Below the pieces are notes generated by a model that was given only the letters and a program-made list of their open reading frames with translations, ran no database searches and was not told where the DNA came from. From positions 18,354 through 82,353 of the forward strand of contig NZ_QAJP01000005.1 of NCBI RefSeq assembly GCF_003852535.1: a stretch of 64,000 nucleotides of DNA, read 5' to 3'. This document shows positions 19,211 through 29,700 of this stretch, one piece after another. This stretch comes from Herminiimonas sp. KBW02. GTDB lineage: Bacteria > Pseudomonadota > Gammaproteobacteria > Burkholderiales > Burkholderiaceae_D. The position numbers and the translations under genes are program-made. Position 1 is the stretch's first letter. Each line of letters starts with the position of its first letter.

Positions 19211-20947
19211 ATGCCGCTTATAGGCAGCGCCATGTCGGCTGCTGCACCTGGTAAAGAGAGTTTGTGTAACGTGGGTGGAAACATTTTTCTGGTCGGTCTG
19301 ATGGGTGCCGGCAAAACGACAGTCGGTCGTGCGCTGGCAAAAAGGCTGAACAAACGATTCATCGATTCCGACCACGAAATCGAAGAGCGCACGGGCGCGA
19401 CTATCCCGCTGATTTTTGAAATCGAAGGCGAAGCGGCCTTTCGACAGCGGGAAGCGGAAGTCATCCGCGACCTGACCGCGCAGCAAGATATTGTTTTGGC
19501 AACAGGCGGCGGCGCTGTGCTGAATGCAGAGAGCCGTGCCTATCTCAAATCCCGCGGCACCGTGATTTACCTGCGTGCCAGCGTCAACAGCATCGTCCAG
19601 CGTACCAGTCACGACAAGAATCGCCCGCTATTGCAGACCGGCGACCCGCGTAAAACCATAGAGGAATTATCGCGCATACGCGAGCCGCTCTATAATGAGG
19701 TTGCGCACATCGTCATCGACACCGGGCGTCCTAACGTACAATTCCTGATGCAGTCCATTTTGTCCCAGCTTGGCCCTGAACATTTACAGGCGGAAGCACC
19801 GACAGCTGCACTACAGGATCATCATTCTTTATCGAAACATTCCATGACGTCTCCGCTTTCTTCTACTTCGAACACCTTGCAGGTTGATCTGGGTGCGCGT
19901 AGCTACCCGATCACCATCGGGCAAAACCTGCTCGGCGATTCCGCTTTGCTGGCTGCGCACGTGGCGGGCTCACGCGTTGCCATTGTGACCAATACTGTGG
20001 TGGCGCCTTTGTATCTGGAGCAGGTCAGCAAGTCGCTGCGCGCGGCTGGCAAGCAGGTAACAGAGATCGTGTTGCCGGATGGCGAAGAAGAAAAGAATTG
20101 GGAAAACCTGATGAAAATCTTCGACGCCTTGCTCGCGGAAAAATGCGATCGCAAGACGACCCTGATTGCATTGGGCGGTGGCGTGATTGGCGATATGACT
20201 GGTTTTGCTGCGGCAGCTTATATGCGCGGCGTGCCGTTCATACAGGTACCGACTACTTTGTTGTCGCAAGTTGATTCGTCGGTGGGCGGCAAAACCGGCA
20301 TCAATCATCCGCTGGGCAAGAACATGATAGGAGCGTTCTATCAGCCACAAGCGGTCATTGCTGATACGGCGACCCTGAATACCCTGATTGATCGTGAGTT
20401 ATCGTCCGGTCTGTCGGAAGTGATCAAGCACGGCGCGATTATAGATGCACCGTTTTTTGACTGGATAGAAGCCAATATCGGCAAGCTGGTAGCGAAAGAT
20501 CCGGCAGCACTGGCCTATGCCATCAAACGTTCGTGTGAGATCAAGGCAGACGTGGTGCGCCAGGACGAACGCGAAGGCGGCTTGCGCGCGATCCTGAATT
20601 TCGGCCATACCTTCGGACATGCGATCGAAGCAGGCATGGGTTACGGCGTCTGGTTGCATGGCGAAGCGGTGGGCTGCGGTATGGTGATGGCGGCGGATTT
20701 GTCGCATCGCCTTGGTTTCATCGATGCGCAAACAAAAGACAGAATCGCCGCCGTGGTCAAAGCCGCTGGTTTGCCAACGGTCGCGCCCGATCTCGGCACC
20801 GAACGCTGGCTGGAATTGATGGAAGTCGACAAAAAGAATGAAGGCGGCCAAATAAAATTCATCCTGCTCAAGCCCTTGGGTACTTCGGTCATCATGCCGG
20901 TGCCGCAAGAAGCGTTGTTGCAAACTTTAAGCGCATGCGTCTCCTGA
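19211..20947 (+). CDS. aroKB: Shikimate kinase / 3-dehydroquinate synthase in one frame (AroK-AroB)
   Basis: One uninterrupted 578-codon frame carries two shikimate-pathway enzymes. Residues about 20-190 are shikimate kinase: Walker [12 protein letters not shown], the substrate-binding [10 protein letters not shown] and the lid region [14 protein letters not shown]. Residues about 220-578 are 3-dehydroquinate synthase with [15 protein letters not shown], the metal-site histidines in [11 protein letters not shown], and HGEAVGCGM. The join is a low-complexity Ser/Thr/His-rich linker at about 192-218. An internal ATG at 19844 (Met212) would make a normal-length AroB, but it has no evident Shine-Dalgarno. 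A frameshift-free fusion, or a readthrough pair with internal initiation, are both possible. The start at 19211 follows GGTAGG; ATG 19232 is an alternative. Confidence 0.88.
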   Translation: MPLIGSAMSAAAPGKESLCNVGGNIFLVGLMGAGKTTVGRALAKRLNKRFIDSDHEIEERTGATIPLIFEIEGEAAFRQREAEVIRDLTAQQDIVLATGGGAVLNAESRAYLKSRGTVIYLRASVNSIVQRTSHDKNRPLLQTGDPRKTIEELSRIREPLYNEVAHIVIDTGRPNVQFLMQSILSQLGPEHLQAEAPTAALQDHHSLSKHSMTSPLSSTSNTLQVDLGARSYPITIGQNLLGDSALLAAHVAGSRVAIVTNTVVAPLYLEQVSKSLRAAGKQVTEIVLPDGEEEKNWENLMKIFDALLAEKCDRKTTLIALGGGVIGDMTGFAAAAYMRGVPFIQVPTTLLSQVDSSVGGKTGINHPLGKNMIGAFYQPQAVIADTATLNTLIDRELSSGLSEVIKHGAIIDAPFFDWIEANIGKLVAKDPAALAYAIKRSCEIKADVVRQDEREGGLRAILNFGHTFGHAIEAGMGYGVWLHGEAVGCGMVMAADLSHRLGFIDAQTKDRIAAVVKAAGLPTVAPDLGTERWLELMEVDKKNEGGQIKFILLKPLGTSVIMPVPQEALLQTLSACVS

Positions 20948-20986
20948 TCACTCATCAGATGACTATGTGTCTGGCACTGTCCTGAC

Positions 20987-22135
20987 ATGAATATCGAGGC
21001 TCATCTCGCGCCTTACGCGGCCCGTTCCGATACATCGGCGGGTCGCCACCATACTGAACCGTCCACTTCTTCGCGTACCGAATTTCAACGCGACCGCGAT
21101 CGCATCATTCACTCTGCGGCCTTTCGCCGACTGGAATACAAAACCCAGGTATTTGTTAATCACGAAGGTGACTTATTCCGTACGCGTCTGACGCACAGCA
21201 TAGAAGTGGCGCAGATCGCACGCTCAATTGCGCGTAATTTGCAATTGAATGAGGATCTGGTTGAAGCTATTTCGCTGGCGCACGATCTGGGGCATACGCC
21301 TTTCGGCCACGCCGGACAGGATGCGCTGAACGCCTGCATGAGCGATTACGGTGGCTTCGAACACAATCTGCAAAGCCTGCGTGTAGTCGATACGCTGGAG
21401 CAGCGCTATGGCGCGTTCGACGGTTTGAACCTGATGTTTGAAACGCGTGAAGGCATACTGAAGCATTGTTCGCTGGCGAACGCTAAGAAGCTGGATGCGA
21501 TAGGGCAGCGTTTCATACTCAGAAAGCAGCCGAGCCTGGAAGCGCAACTGGCGAATCTCGCCGATGAGATCGCCTACAACAACCACGATATCGACGATGG
21601 TTTGCGTTCGGGTTTGCTGAAGACGGCGCAGCTGGATGAAATTGATTTTTATGCGCGTCATCGCTATCAGGTCGAGCTGGCGTTTCCCGGCATCACCGGA
21701 CGACGTGCGATCAATGAAACGATACGTCGCATGATCAACGCACTCATCGTCGATGTCATAGAAACTTCGCAACAGCGCATACAGGCAGCGCAATTGAAGT
21801 CGATAGACGATGTGCGCAATGCGCCAGCGTTGATTGCCTTTTCCGATGAGATGCGTGTTGAAGCGGCCTTGCTGAAACGTTTTCTGCGTGACAAGCTGTA
21901 TCAGCACTATCAGGTCAATCGCATGACCAGCAAGGCGCGTCGCATCGTCGCCGAATTGTTTGATACCTTTATGCGCGAGCCGAATCTGCTGCCGCCGGAT
22001 TATCAGCAGGCCAGGAGCGATGATCCCCAGGCTGTTTCAGCTCAGGCGCGCAAGGTGTCGGATTACATCGCGGGGATGACGGATCGCTACGCGATACGCG
22101 AACATAAACGACTGTTCATGATCGATGAGATGTAA
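20987..22135 (+). CDS. dgt: Deoxyguanosinetriphosphate triphosphohydrolase-like protein
   Basis: A 382-residue HD-superfamily phosphohydrolase. The metal-binding residues are in RLTHSIEV and [11 protein letters not shown], and the N-terminal [21 protein letters not shown] is the family signature. Dgt-type enzymes hydrolyse dNTPs to deoxynucleoside and triphosphate. The length is that of the type 2 (shorter) subfamily. It lies 39 bases behind aroB, as in many betaproteobacteria, and may be in the same transcript. Confidence 0.93.
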   Translation: MNIEAHLAPYAARSDTSAGRHHTEPSTSSRTEFQRDRDRIIHSAAFRRLEYKTQVFVNHEGDLFRTRLTHSIEVAQIARSIARNLQLNEDLVEAISLAHDLGHTPFGHAGQDALNACMSDYGGFEHNLQSLRVVDTLEQRYGAFDGLNLMFETREGILKHCSLANAKKLDAIGQRFILRKQPSLEAQLANLADEIAYNNHDIDDGLRSGLLKTAQLDEIDFYARHRYQVELAFPGITGRRAINETIRRMINALIVDVIETSQQRIQAAQLKSIDDVRNAPALIAFSDEMRVEAALLKRFLRDKLYQHYQVNRMTSKARRIVAELFDTFMREPNLLPPDYQQARSDDPQAVSAQARKVSDYIAGMTDRYAIREHKRLFMIDEM

Positions 22136-22144
22136 GGCGTCAAC

Positions 22145-22160
22145 GCTGACTTAAGTCAGC
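22145..22160. terminator. Perfect 16-base palindrome at the dgt / hydrolase convergence
   Basis: GCTGACTTAAGTCAGC spans the stop codon of the minus-strand gene. It could form a short hairpin but has no T-run, so its role as a terminator is uncertain. Confidence 0.35.
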
Positions 22161-23245
22161 TTGCGTAACGGGTGTGCATAGGCCGGCCAGGCTGAGGTAA
22201 AAAATGGCGCGACCATTTCCGGCGTCACTTCTTCCAGCGTCGCAGGTCGCCATTGCGGCGCAAGGTCTTTATCGATAACCAGTGCACGTATGCCTTCGAC
22301 GGTCTCGCCGTGTTCAAAGCAACGACGCACCATGGTGCGCTCCAGACGCAGGCAATCTGCCAATTCTATTTGTGCCGAACGGCGTATTTGTTCCAGCGAC
22401 ACATGAATCATCAGCGGTGAGCGCTTACGCATAATCTCCAGCGTCTTTTGCGCGAACGGATCGCTGTCTGCTGTCAACGATGCGACGATGCTTGCAACGT
22501 GGTCGTGCGCGAAATGGCGATCGATCAGGGCGTGCTGTCTGGCCAGCAAGCTGCCGGCCGGATCGATTTGTGATGTAAACGGTGCCGCGAAATCCTCTAT
22601 CGCCTGGCGGTATTGATCACCATTGATTGATGCCAGCAAAGCCATCAAGGCAGGGAGTTCAGCCCGTGGCACAAATACATCCGCCAGATTGGCGTACAGG
22701 GCATCTGCCGCACCGACGATTTCCCCGGTCAGGCCGAGATAGGTGCCGAGTTCGCCTTGCAGGCGCGACAGGAAGTAGCCGCCGCCCACATCCGGAAACA
22801 AGCCGATATTCACTTCCGGCATTGCCATCCGTGTACGTTCGGTGACGATACGGATGCTGGCCGATGCGCTGCTTTGCGCGATGCCCATGCCGCCACCCAT
22901 GACGATGCCGTCCAGTACCGAGATATACGGTTTTGGATAGTGGTGGATCAAATGATTCAACGCATATTCTTCGGTGAAAAAATCCTCCAGCAAGGCGCTG
23001 CCACCGGTTAAGCCGCCTTGCGCCACTTCATGGAAGAAACGGATGTCACCACCGGCACAAAATGCCTTGGGCAGGCTGCTGTCGATGACGACGGCGCGCA
23101 CCGCTGCGTCATCTTGCCAGGCGGCCAGATGCTCGGCCAGCGTACGCACCATAGGCAAGGACAGGGAGTTCATGGCGTCGGGGCGGTCCAGGGTGAGGCG
23201 CGCGAGGCCATTTTCAACAGTAGAGCGTATGTGTTGTTCAGACAT
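22151..23245 (-). CDS. Enoyl-CoA hydratase/isomerase family protein, 3-hydroxyisobutyryl-CoA hydrolase-like
   Basis: A 364-residue crotonase-fold protein. The oxyanion-hole segments KAFCAGGDIR and DGIVMGGGMGI and the acidic EVNIGLFPDVGGGY are those of the hydroxyisobutyryl-CoA hydrolase branch, which is longer (about 350-385 residues) than simple enoyl-CoA hydratases. That enzyme acts in valine degradation. No other valine-catabolic genes lie nearby, so the substrate is inferred from the subfamily only. ATG 23245 was preferred over an in-frame codon at 23278 because the extra residues are not part of the fold. Confidence 0.85.
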   Translation of the reverse strand: MSEQHIRSTVENGLARLTLDRPDAMNSLSLPMVRTLAEHLAAWQDDAAVRAVVIDSSLPKAFCAGGDIRFFHEVAQGGLTGGSALLEDFFTEEYALNHLIHHYPKPYISVLDGIVMGGGMGIAQSSASASIRIVTERTRMAMPEVNIGLFPDVGGGYFLSRLQGELGTYLGLTGEIVGAADALYANLADVFVPRAELPALMALLASINGDQYRQAIEDFAAPFTSQIDPAGSLLARQHALIDRHFAHDHVASIVASLTADSDPFAQKTLEIMRKRSPLMIHVSLEQIRRSAQIELADCLRLERTMVRRCFEHGETVEGIRALVIDKDLAPQWRPATLEEVTPEMVAPFFTSAWPAYAHPLRKLT

Positions 23246-23411
23246 GATGCGGTGATCGAGTAAGTAAAGTTCGCCCATTTTATCGGCTTATGTTGTTGCA
23301 GGGAGGGCAATTCAGCGCAACCACTAAGGAGCCGGATTGCACCGTTTGTCGGATCGTTCTGGCGCTGGAAAGCAGTTGGTTTAAATTAATGTTAACTATA
23401 AGAAAGCTCCT

Positions 23412-23870
23412 ATGAAACATATAACTTGCCCCAAATCGCCTGCCTGCCTAGGGTTCACCCTGATAGAACTGATGGTGACGGTAGCCGTCATCGGCATCCT
23501 CGCTTCTTTTGCGGTGCCGGCTTATACCGATTACGTAACGCGAGGGAAAATCCCGGAGGCGACTTCTACGCTGGCCACTAAACGTGTACAGATGGAGCAG
23601 TTTTTCCAGGATAACCATACCTATGTCAACGCCCCGCCTTGTGTTTCCAGCTCCAGCAAATATTTCACCTTTGATTGCGGCGGGACCTACGGTGTGGCCG
23701 GAACAACAACGGCCTATACGATAGAGGCGGTGGGCACCGGTTCGATGAACGGCTTTGTTTATACGATAGATCAAAACAATACCAAGGCGACCACGATGAC
23801 TTCCGGTGCGCCTTCAGGCTGGACCGGCAATGCCAATTGCTGGGTTACGAGAAAAGGTGGCGTGTGCTGA
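23412..23870 (+). CDS. pilE: Type IV pilin-like protein PilE (minor pilin)
   Basis: A 152-residue prepilin with a short leader and the class III cleavage motif GFTLIELMV (Glu at +5), a hydrophobic helix and a variable C-terminal domain with cysteines. It is first in a cluster of minor pilin genes, not last as in many relatives. By sequence it is closer to the PilE minor pilins of the fimT-pilY1 cluster than to a major pilin, but the major role cannot be excluded. Its end overlaps the fimT start. Confidence 0.9.
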   Translation: MKHITCPKSPACLGFTLIELMVTVAVIGILASFAVPAYTDYVTRGKIPEATSTLATKRVQMEQFFQDNHTYVNAPPCVSSSSKYFTFDCGGTYGVAGTTTAYTIEAVGTGSMNGFVYTIDQNNTKATTMTSGAPSGWTGNANCWVTRKGGVC

Positions 23871-24454
23871 AGCAGCGTTATCTGCAGAGCGGTGTGAGCC
23901 TGATCGAATTGATGGTCGGGCTGGCGGTTTTTGCCATTTTGCTGGGGATTGCGGTACCTAATTTCAGCACTTTTATGCAGAACAGCAAAATCCGTACTTC
24001 TGCCGAGGCGATCCAGAATGGCCTCAGCCTGGCGCGGGTGGAAGCAGTGCGTCGCAATACCAATGTGCAGTTTGCTCTGGGTGCGGGCACCTCCTGGGTG
24101 GTCGGTTGCCAGACGGCGACCAATGATTGCCCCGCCAGTATCCAGACTCGGGCCGGTACGAACGGATCGTCCAATATTCGGGTGGTTACTTCAGAAGTCG
24201 TTGCGACGACCGGCCTGGCAGCGGGTACACCGGTTTTTGATTCCATCCTGAGTTTCAATAGTCTGGGGCGTGTAACGACGGCCACTTTGCCAGCCGGACA
24301 TAACGCCGCTTTCGATGTCACCAATCCGGATGGCGGTACCTGCGCTGCAGTAAGCGGGTCCATGCGTTGTTTGCGCGTAGTGGTGACGCCGGGTGGTCAG
24401 GTCCGTATGTGCGATCCGGCGCTCACTCGGTCTGGGGATGCCCAAGCATGTTGA
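23864..24454 (+). CDS. fimT: Type IV pilus minor pilin FimT (GspH/FimT family)
   Basis: A 196-residue pseudopilin beginning at GTG 23864, with AAGGTGG at 23853-23859 as ribosome-binding site. The cleavage motif SGVSLIELMVGLAVFAI is the GspH/FimT type, with Ser/Gly before cleavage and Glu at +5. FimT-like minor pilins help start pilus assembly, and in some species bind DNA during uptake. It overlaps pilE by seven bases and pilV by seven bases, showing tight operon packing. Confidence 0.9.
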   Translation: MLKQRYLQSGVSLIELMVGLAVFAILLGIAVPNFSTFMQNSKIRTSAEAIQNGLSLARVEAVRRNTNVQFALGAGTSWVVGCQTATNDCPASIQTRAGTNGSSNIRVVTSEVVATTGLAAGTPVFDSILSFNSLGRVTTATLPAGHNAAFDVTNPDGGTCAAVSGSMRCLRVVVTPGGQVRMCDPALTRSGDAQAC

Positions 24455-24915
24455 GAAAAAAATTCATACAGCGACCTGCTTTGGATAAGCAGGCAGGGAT
24501 CATGTTGCTGGAGGGTTTGATCGCCATTCTGGTTTTTTCCCTCGGCATATTGGCGCTGGTCGGGATGCAAGGCGTGGCGGTTAAACAAGTAACGGACGCC
24601 AAATATCGCTCGGATGCCAGCATGCTGGCGAATCAGCTGATGGGCACGATGTGGGTCAGCAATCGAACCCCGGCTGCTTTAAAAGCCAACTTTGATACCA
24701 CCAGTGGCACATCGACAGAGTTGACCAACTGGAAAGCTGCCGTGGTGGCAACATTGCCTGGAGTTACTGCGGATGAAAATCAGCCGACAGTGAACGTGAC
24801 TTCATTGGGTGGTGTGAATGATGGCACCGTAACGATGACCATATTCTGGCGTGCTCCAGGTGATGACGCGTCATCACCGGTACATAAATATGTCACCGTC
24901 GCGCAGATAAGGTGA
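24448..24915 (+). CDS. pilV: Type IV pilus minor pilin PilV
   Basis: A 155-residue prepilin-like protein with a long leader and the motif AGIMLLEGLIAILVFS, which is the PilV form of the type III signal (Leu-Leu-Glu rather than Leu-Ile-Glu). Position between fimT and pilW is canonical. ATG 24448 overlaps the fimT stop. PilV is part of the priming complex with PilW, PilX and PilY1. Confidence 0.9.
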   Translation: MLRKKFIQRPALDKQAGIMLLEGLIAILVFSLGILALVGMQGVAVKQVTDAKYRSDASMLANQLMGTMWVSNRTPAALKANFDTTSGTSTELTNWKAAVVATLPGVTADENQPTVNVTSLGGVNDGTVTMTIFWRAPGDDASSPVHKYVTVAQIR

Positions 24916-24925
24916 GGAGCGTAAA

Positions 24926-26038
24926 TTGTCTAGCAAGTTGAAATCTTCTCCTCGCGCCTCTGGTTTCAGTCTGGTCGAGATCATGGTGGGTCTTGCCATC
25001 GGGATGCTGGCTGTCATCGTTATTTTGCAGGTGTTTGCGTTATCAGAAGGGCGCAAGCGCACGACCACCAGCGGTGGCGATGCACAGAGTAATGGCGCGC
25101 TCATGATGTATCAACTACAGCATGAAATTGGCCAGGCTGGCTATGGCATTGCAGCTGTTAATCTGATGAATTGCAGTTTGCGTTGGCCCATCGCTTCTAA
25201 CGTGAATATCGCTACCGCAGTGCCGCTTGCGCCAGTAACGATTAATCCTGATGCCGCGATTATCCCGATCGGAGATTTGAATACGGATCGCTTGTTGGTC
25301 ATTTATGGAAATCCGAATGGACAGCCGCAGGGCAACGTCATTACAGCGCAGGCAGCACCGGTATATACGGTGCAAATGCCGAGCTCCTTTACACCAGGTG
25401 CCAATGGCGTCGGCGATAAAGTCATTGCCTCTCCTGCCGTATGTGGTGCATTGATCATAGATCGTGTCACTGCGGTATCGACTAACACCGTTACTGTGGA
25501 AACGGGTTCGGCAGGTGCCGCCTTGTACAACCTGGGGCCGAATCCTACGGTGCTGGCGTATGCCGTGCGCGGCGGGAATCTGACGGTATGTGACTACATG
25601 CTCAACGATTGCGGACTGGACGCCAACAAGGACAACGTATCGATTTGGGTGCCGATCGCAAGCAATATCGCCAGCATGAAGGCGCAATATGCACGTGATA
25701 CAAGTGGCACCATGGATGCCATTCCGGACGTCTTTGATCAGACCCAGCCGTCGACGGCTTGTGGCTGGGCGCGCATTTCTGCCATCCGCCTGGCTATCGT
25801 AGCGCGTAACAGTCAGTATGAAAAAGATGTGGTGACTACCACCACCGTCAATGCCGGCAGTCCGGTAAATGCGCCTAGCTGGGCCGGGAATGACACGGAT
25901 CCCATCGTCGCCAACACCGGATACCTGGGGCCCGATGCCGTAGCGGACGAGCCGTGGAAGCATTACCGATACAAAGTATTTCAGACAGTCGTGCCGATAC
26001 GTAATGTGGCGTGGATGGGAGTACCAATAGGATGTTAA
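24926..26038 (+). CDS. pilW: Type IV pilus minor pilin PilW
   Basis: A 370-residue minor pilin with the cleavage motif SGFSLVEIMVGLAIGML and the large C-terminal domain typical of PilW. The start is TTG 24926, supported by GAGGAG at 24914-24919 and by the absence of a suitable ATG. The stop overlaps pilX. It is one of the core minor pilins that nucleate the pilus together with PilY1. Confidence 0.9.
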   Translation: MSSKLKSSPRASGFSLVEIMVGLAIGMLAVIVILQVFALSEGRKRTTTSGGDAQSNGALMMYQLQHEIGQAGYGIAAVNLMNCSLRWPIASNVNIATAVPLAPVTINPDAAIIPIGDLNTDRLLVIYGNPNGQPQGNVITAQAAPVYTVQMPSSFTPGANGVGDKVIASPAVCGALIIDRVTAVSTNTVTVETGSAGAALYNLGPNPTVLAYAVRGGNLTVCDYMLNDCGLDANKDNVSIWVPIASNIASMKAQYARDTSGTMDAIPDVFDQTQPSTACGWARISAIRLAIVARNSQYEKDVVTTTTVNAGSPVNAPSWAGNDTDPIVANTGYLGPDAVADEPWKHYRYKVFQTVVPIRNVAWMGVPIGC

Positions 26039-26643
26039 GACCAGCCACATTTTCCCTTGTACGACGTGACAGGCAACGCGGCCTGGTGCTGATCATTGCG
26101 CTGATTGTATTGGTCGCGATGACTTTGGCTGGGCTGGCGCTGATGCGCTCGGTGGATACCACCAATCTTATTGCCGGCAATCTGGCCTTCCAGCAGGCGG
26201 CAACCCGTTCCGCGGATGCCGGGGTTGAGGCCGGGATTACTTTTCTGCAGGGTGCATCCAGTGTGACGCTGGAAACGGACAGTGCAGGAAATGGCTACGC
26301 CGCGAACGGTAGCTCAGCAGGATTGAATCCGGCTGCGGGACAGTCCTGGGACGCGTATTGGGTAGCGAATCTCGAGAACCGGAAAATGACCCTGAGGAAT
26401 GGCTCGGCTGACGAGGCTGGCAACGTCGTTTCGTATGTGATCGATCGCATGTGCAATAACGCAGGTGGTAAAACGACAGGCGCCTCTTGTTCTGCATCGC
26501 CCGTCGTCACCACGGCAACCGGGAATAACGAAGGGGTTGAAATTCAATTGAATGCGCCATCGGTGGTGTATTACCGGATCACGGTTCGTGTGACAGGTCC
26601 AAAAAATACGGTCAGTTATGTGCAGGCCATGGTGTCGATGTAG
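26032..26643 (+). CDS. pilX: Type IV pilus assembly protein PilX
   Basis: A 203-residue minor pilin. The N-terminal RQRGLVLIIALIVLVAMTLAGLALMR is the PilX pattern, which lacks the +5 Glu of ordinary pilins. The NLIAGNLAFQQAATRSADAGVEAG region is also typical of PilX. ATG 26032 lies inside the pilW stop overlap and removes an odd upstream extension. Confidence 0.9.
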   Translation: MLRPATFSLVRRDRQRGLVLIIALIVLVAMTLAGLALMRSVDTTNLIAGNLAFQQAATRSADAGVEAGITFLQGASSVTLETDSAGNGYAANGSSAGLNPAAGQSWDAYWVANLENRKMTLRNGSADEAGNVVSYVIDRMCNNAGGKTTGASCSASPVVTTATGNNEGVEIQLNAPSVVYYRITVRVTGPKNTVSYVQAMVSM

Positions 26644-26721
26644 GGGCCTGGTCTCACGCAGATAGCACAAATTATTCTTCTTGTAGACGTGCAAGATGTG
26701 TTGCAAATTCAGGGGATTTCC

Positions 26722-29700
26722 ATGAAGACTCATTCAGTGTCCAAAGATGTCAGTGCATTGCTGATTGCTCTGGCTCTTTTCGTTCCCGCGCATGCGGCAG
26801 TAACGGATATTTCGACTACCCCGTTGAACACTTACTCGGCTCCTAGTTCAACTGACGTAAAGCCGAATGTCTTCTTTATCCTCGATGATTCAGGAAGTAT
26901 GGATTGGGACTTCATGCCGGATTGGGCCTGCGCCGCCAGTTCTTCGCGGAATTCTTCATGCGGCAGTGTAGGGCAAAGCACTTCGTCGGCGCGACCAGAG
27001 TATTGGTTCAGGAACGCTGCGTATAACGGCATGTACTACAACCCAGCGGTCAAATATGTTCCTCCGGTTGCTGTTGATAGTGCCGGTGTACTGAATACGA
27101 CGACCTATCCAAGTCAGACCGGGACTTCGGCCGCGACGGGTGGTACTAACTGGGGCGCTGTCAAGAACGATGCTTATGGCGTGCAAATCACCGGTACATC
27201 TAATTTGCGGACGAATACGACAACACCGCCTTACTTTTACACCATGGTACCCGGACAGTACTGTACGAGTCCTAATCTGGCGATCTGTATTGATGCGACG
27301 GCACCGACGGCAACGTATCCATTCCCGGCGACAGTCCGCTGGTGTACAGATGGCACACTGACTGCGTGTCGTGCGACTTTCGGTAATAACTACACCTGGG
27401 TTAGAGCTCCATCGCCAGCAATAGCGACAATCGCGATTACAGGCTCTTCATCGACGAGTGTGAGTAGTGTCCGCGTGAACGGTTTCGAAATATTGTCTAA
27501 CAGCACGGGTACGGTTTCCACTAACCCAGCGACTATCGCGCAGAATATTGTTTCGCGAATAAATCCTTGCAGTGTTACCACCACAGGGACTTGTGCTATT
27601 AGCGGCTACAGTGCTTCATATCAATTATTGCGCCGAGATTCAGGTGATTTTGGCAGTACATATGGGGCTTGGTATTTGGCAGCGACATGTACGAGTGTCA
27701 GCACGGGGCGGAATCGCGTTCAGTGCCAGGATGCTGTTGTAGTCACTCTTGCGCCGGGAGCGGTGAGTACCAGCGCCCCCGTGGTGACGCAAAGTGCTTC
27801 CATGACGATAACGACGACATCCTTTGCTGTTCCGGATACGTCGATTCAAGGACAAAACATACGGACAACGATCGTTCCGACCGTAAACAGCTATCCGTAT
27901 CCTGGTACCAGTGTGAAGGCTGCAGCTCGTACAGACTGCGCGGGTACCACGTGTACCTACAATGAAGAAATGACCAATTACGCGAACTGGTGGACGTATT
28001 ACAGGACGCGTATGCAAATGATGAAAACGGCGGCCAGCAATGCCTTTGCGACAATTGATTCAGCCGCTGACATTGCAAACAATGTTTCTCGCTTTCGCTT
28101 AGGCTACATGAGCATCAATAACAATACTGATAGCGACTATTTGAATTTGGGTGAATTTTCCGGCGCGCATAAGTACAGCTGGTACAACAAACTTATTAGC
28201 GCAGATCCTGAAAACGGGACGGGTTTGCGTGAGACGCTCTCAACTGCGGGTCGCTTGTATGGGGGAACACTCAATGGCAATAGTTACCGCGGCAGTACAG
28301 TATCAGATCCGATGCAATACTCTTGTCAGCAAAACTATACGATCTTATCGACGGATGGTTTCTGGAACGGAAGTGCCGGCTCAAAACTGGACGGTTCTAC
28401 ATCGGTGGGGAATCAGGACGTAGGATTGGGCGCGCCATACAGTGATGGCGGTACGCCGCAACTCCAGGCGCAAACAAGTACCTTGCAACAACGCACAGGT
28501 GCTTTGCAACTTAAATCGGGCAAAGGGAACTGGACCAATGCCACCACCTGCCAGGCCAACAACAATACGCAATGTCGTTACAACTGGTCGACCTGGACCA
28601 ATGTATCGAGCTGCGCGATTAGTTACAGTAGCGGGAGCGGCAGTTGGAGCATCAGTAACGGAAGTGATTGTCAGTATGTCGATAGTACATGGGCATCCGC
28701 GACCACGTGTACTCCGATTGCCAAATCAGTCGCGCCGACATATACGGTAGGGGCGGCAAAGGCTTGTCGTACGATATCCAGTAGTGGCGGAACTTCGGAC
28801 ACCCTGGCTGACGTAGCTGCGTATTACTACAACACGGATTTGCGCAATTCCGATGCCACGGGTGCTGATGCAACAGGCACTTGTACCGGCCCGATCATTG
28901 CTCCAAGTACGACGGCAAATAATCTGTGCGATAACAATGTTCCTGCGAATGGTCTGGACGTGGCGACTACGCAGCATATGACTACGTTTACGCTGGGTTT
29001 GGGAGCGCAAGGCCAAATGATCTATGCGCCGACTGACGGCAAGGATTACTGGAACGATACCAGCGGCGATTTTTACGACATTAAAAAGGGCACTACTGCA
29101 AATCCTGCCAGCGGCATATGTTCATGGCAAAGCAGTGGCGCATGTACCTGGCCTATTCCTGCATCGAATTCGAATGCGAATATTGATGATTTGTGGCATG
29201 CCGCGATCAATGGACATGGTGCTTACTTCAGTGCTTCCGATCCGGCTTCCTTGTCGAGCAGTCTGATCAGTGCCTTGACTACGATCGTCAATACGCCGCG
29301 CCCTGGCACTGCAGCGGCCGCAGCCAGCAGCAATCCTAACGTTAGTGCAAGTGATAACTATGTCTTCAGTTCTTCGTACAAATCAGTGGAATGGTACGGC
29401 GAACTGATACGCCAGCAAATTACGCCTGAAGGTACATTGACGGCGCAGAACTGGTCGGCCATGCGCTTGCTCGACTGCGCCACCACAGCGTGGACGGCAT
29501 CTACCAGCTATGTCGTGGGTAGCGCTTTCCGCCAGGGTAATCGCTGTTATACGGTGAATACTGCCTATGTCTCTGGTGCTACTTTCAATGCATCAGGAAT
29601 AGATGATGCCCATACCTCGGTAGTCAATGCGGATGAAACTGCGGCATCCAGACAGCCTGTCGTGCCGCTCACTACCCGAACCATTTATACCAAAGGTTCG

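Noticed and set aside
23340..23400. Sigma-54 promoter before pilE
   Set aside because: TGGCGCTGGAAAGC has GG and GC 11 bases apart rather than 12, so it does not meet the -24/-12 rule.
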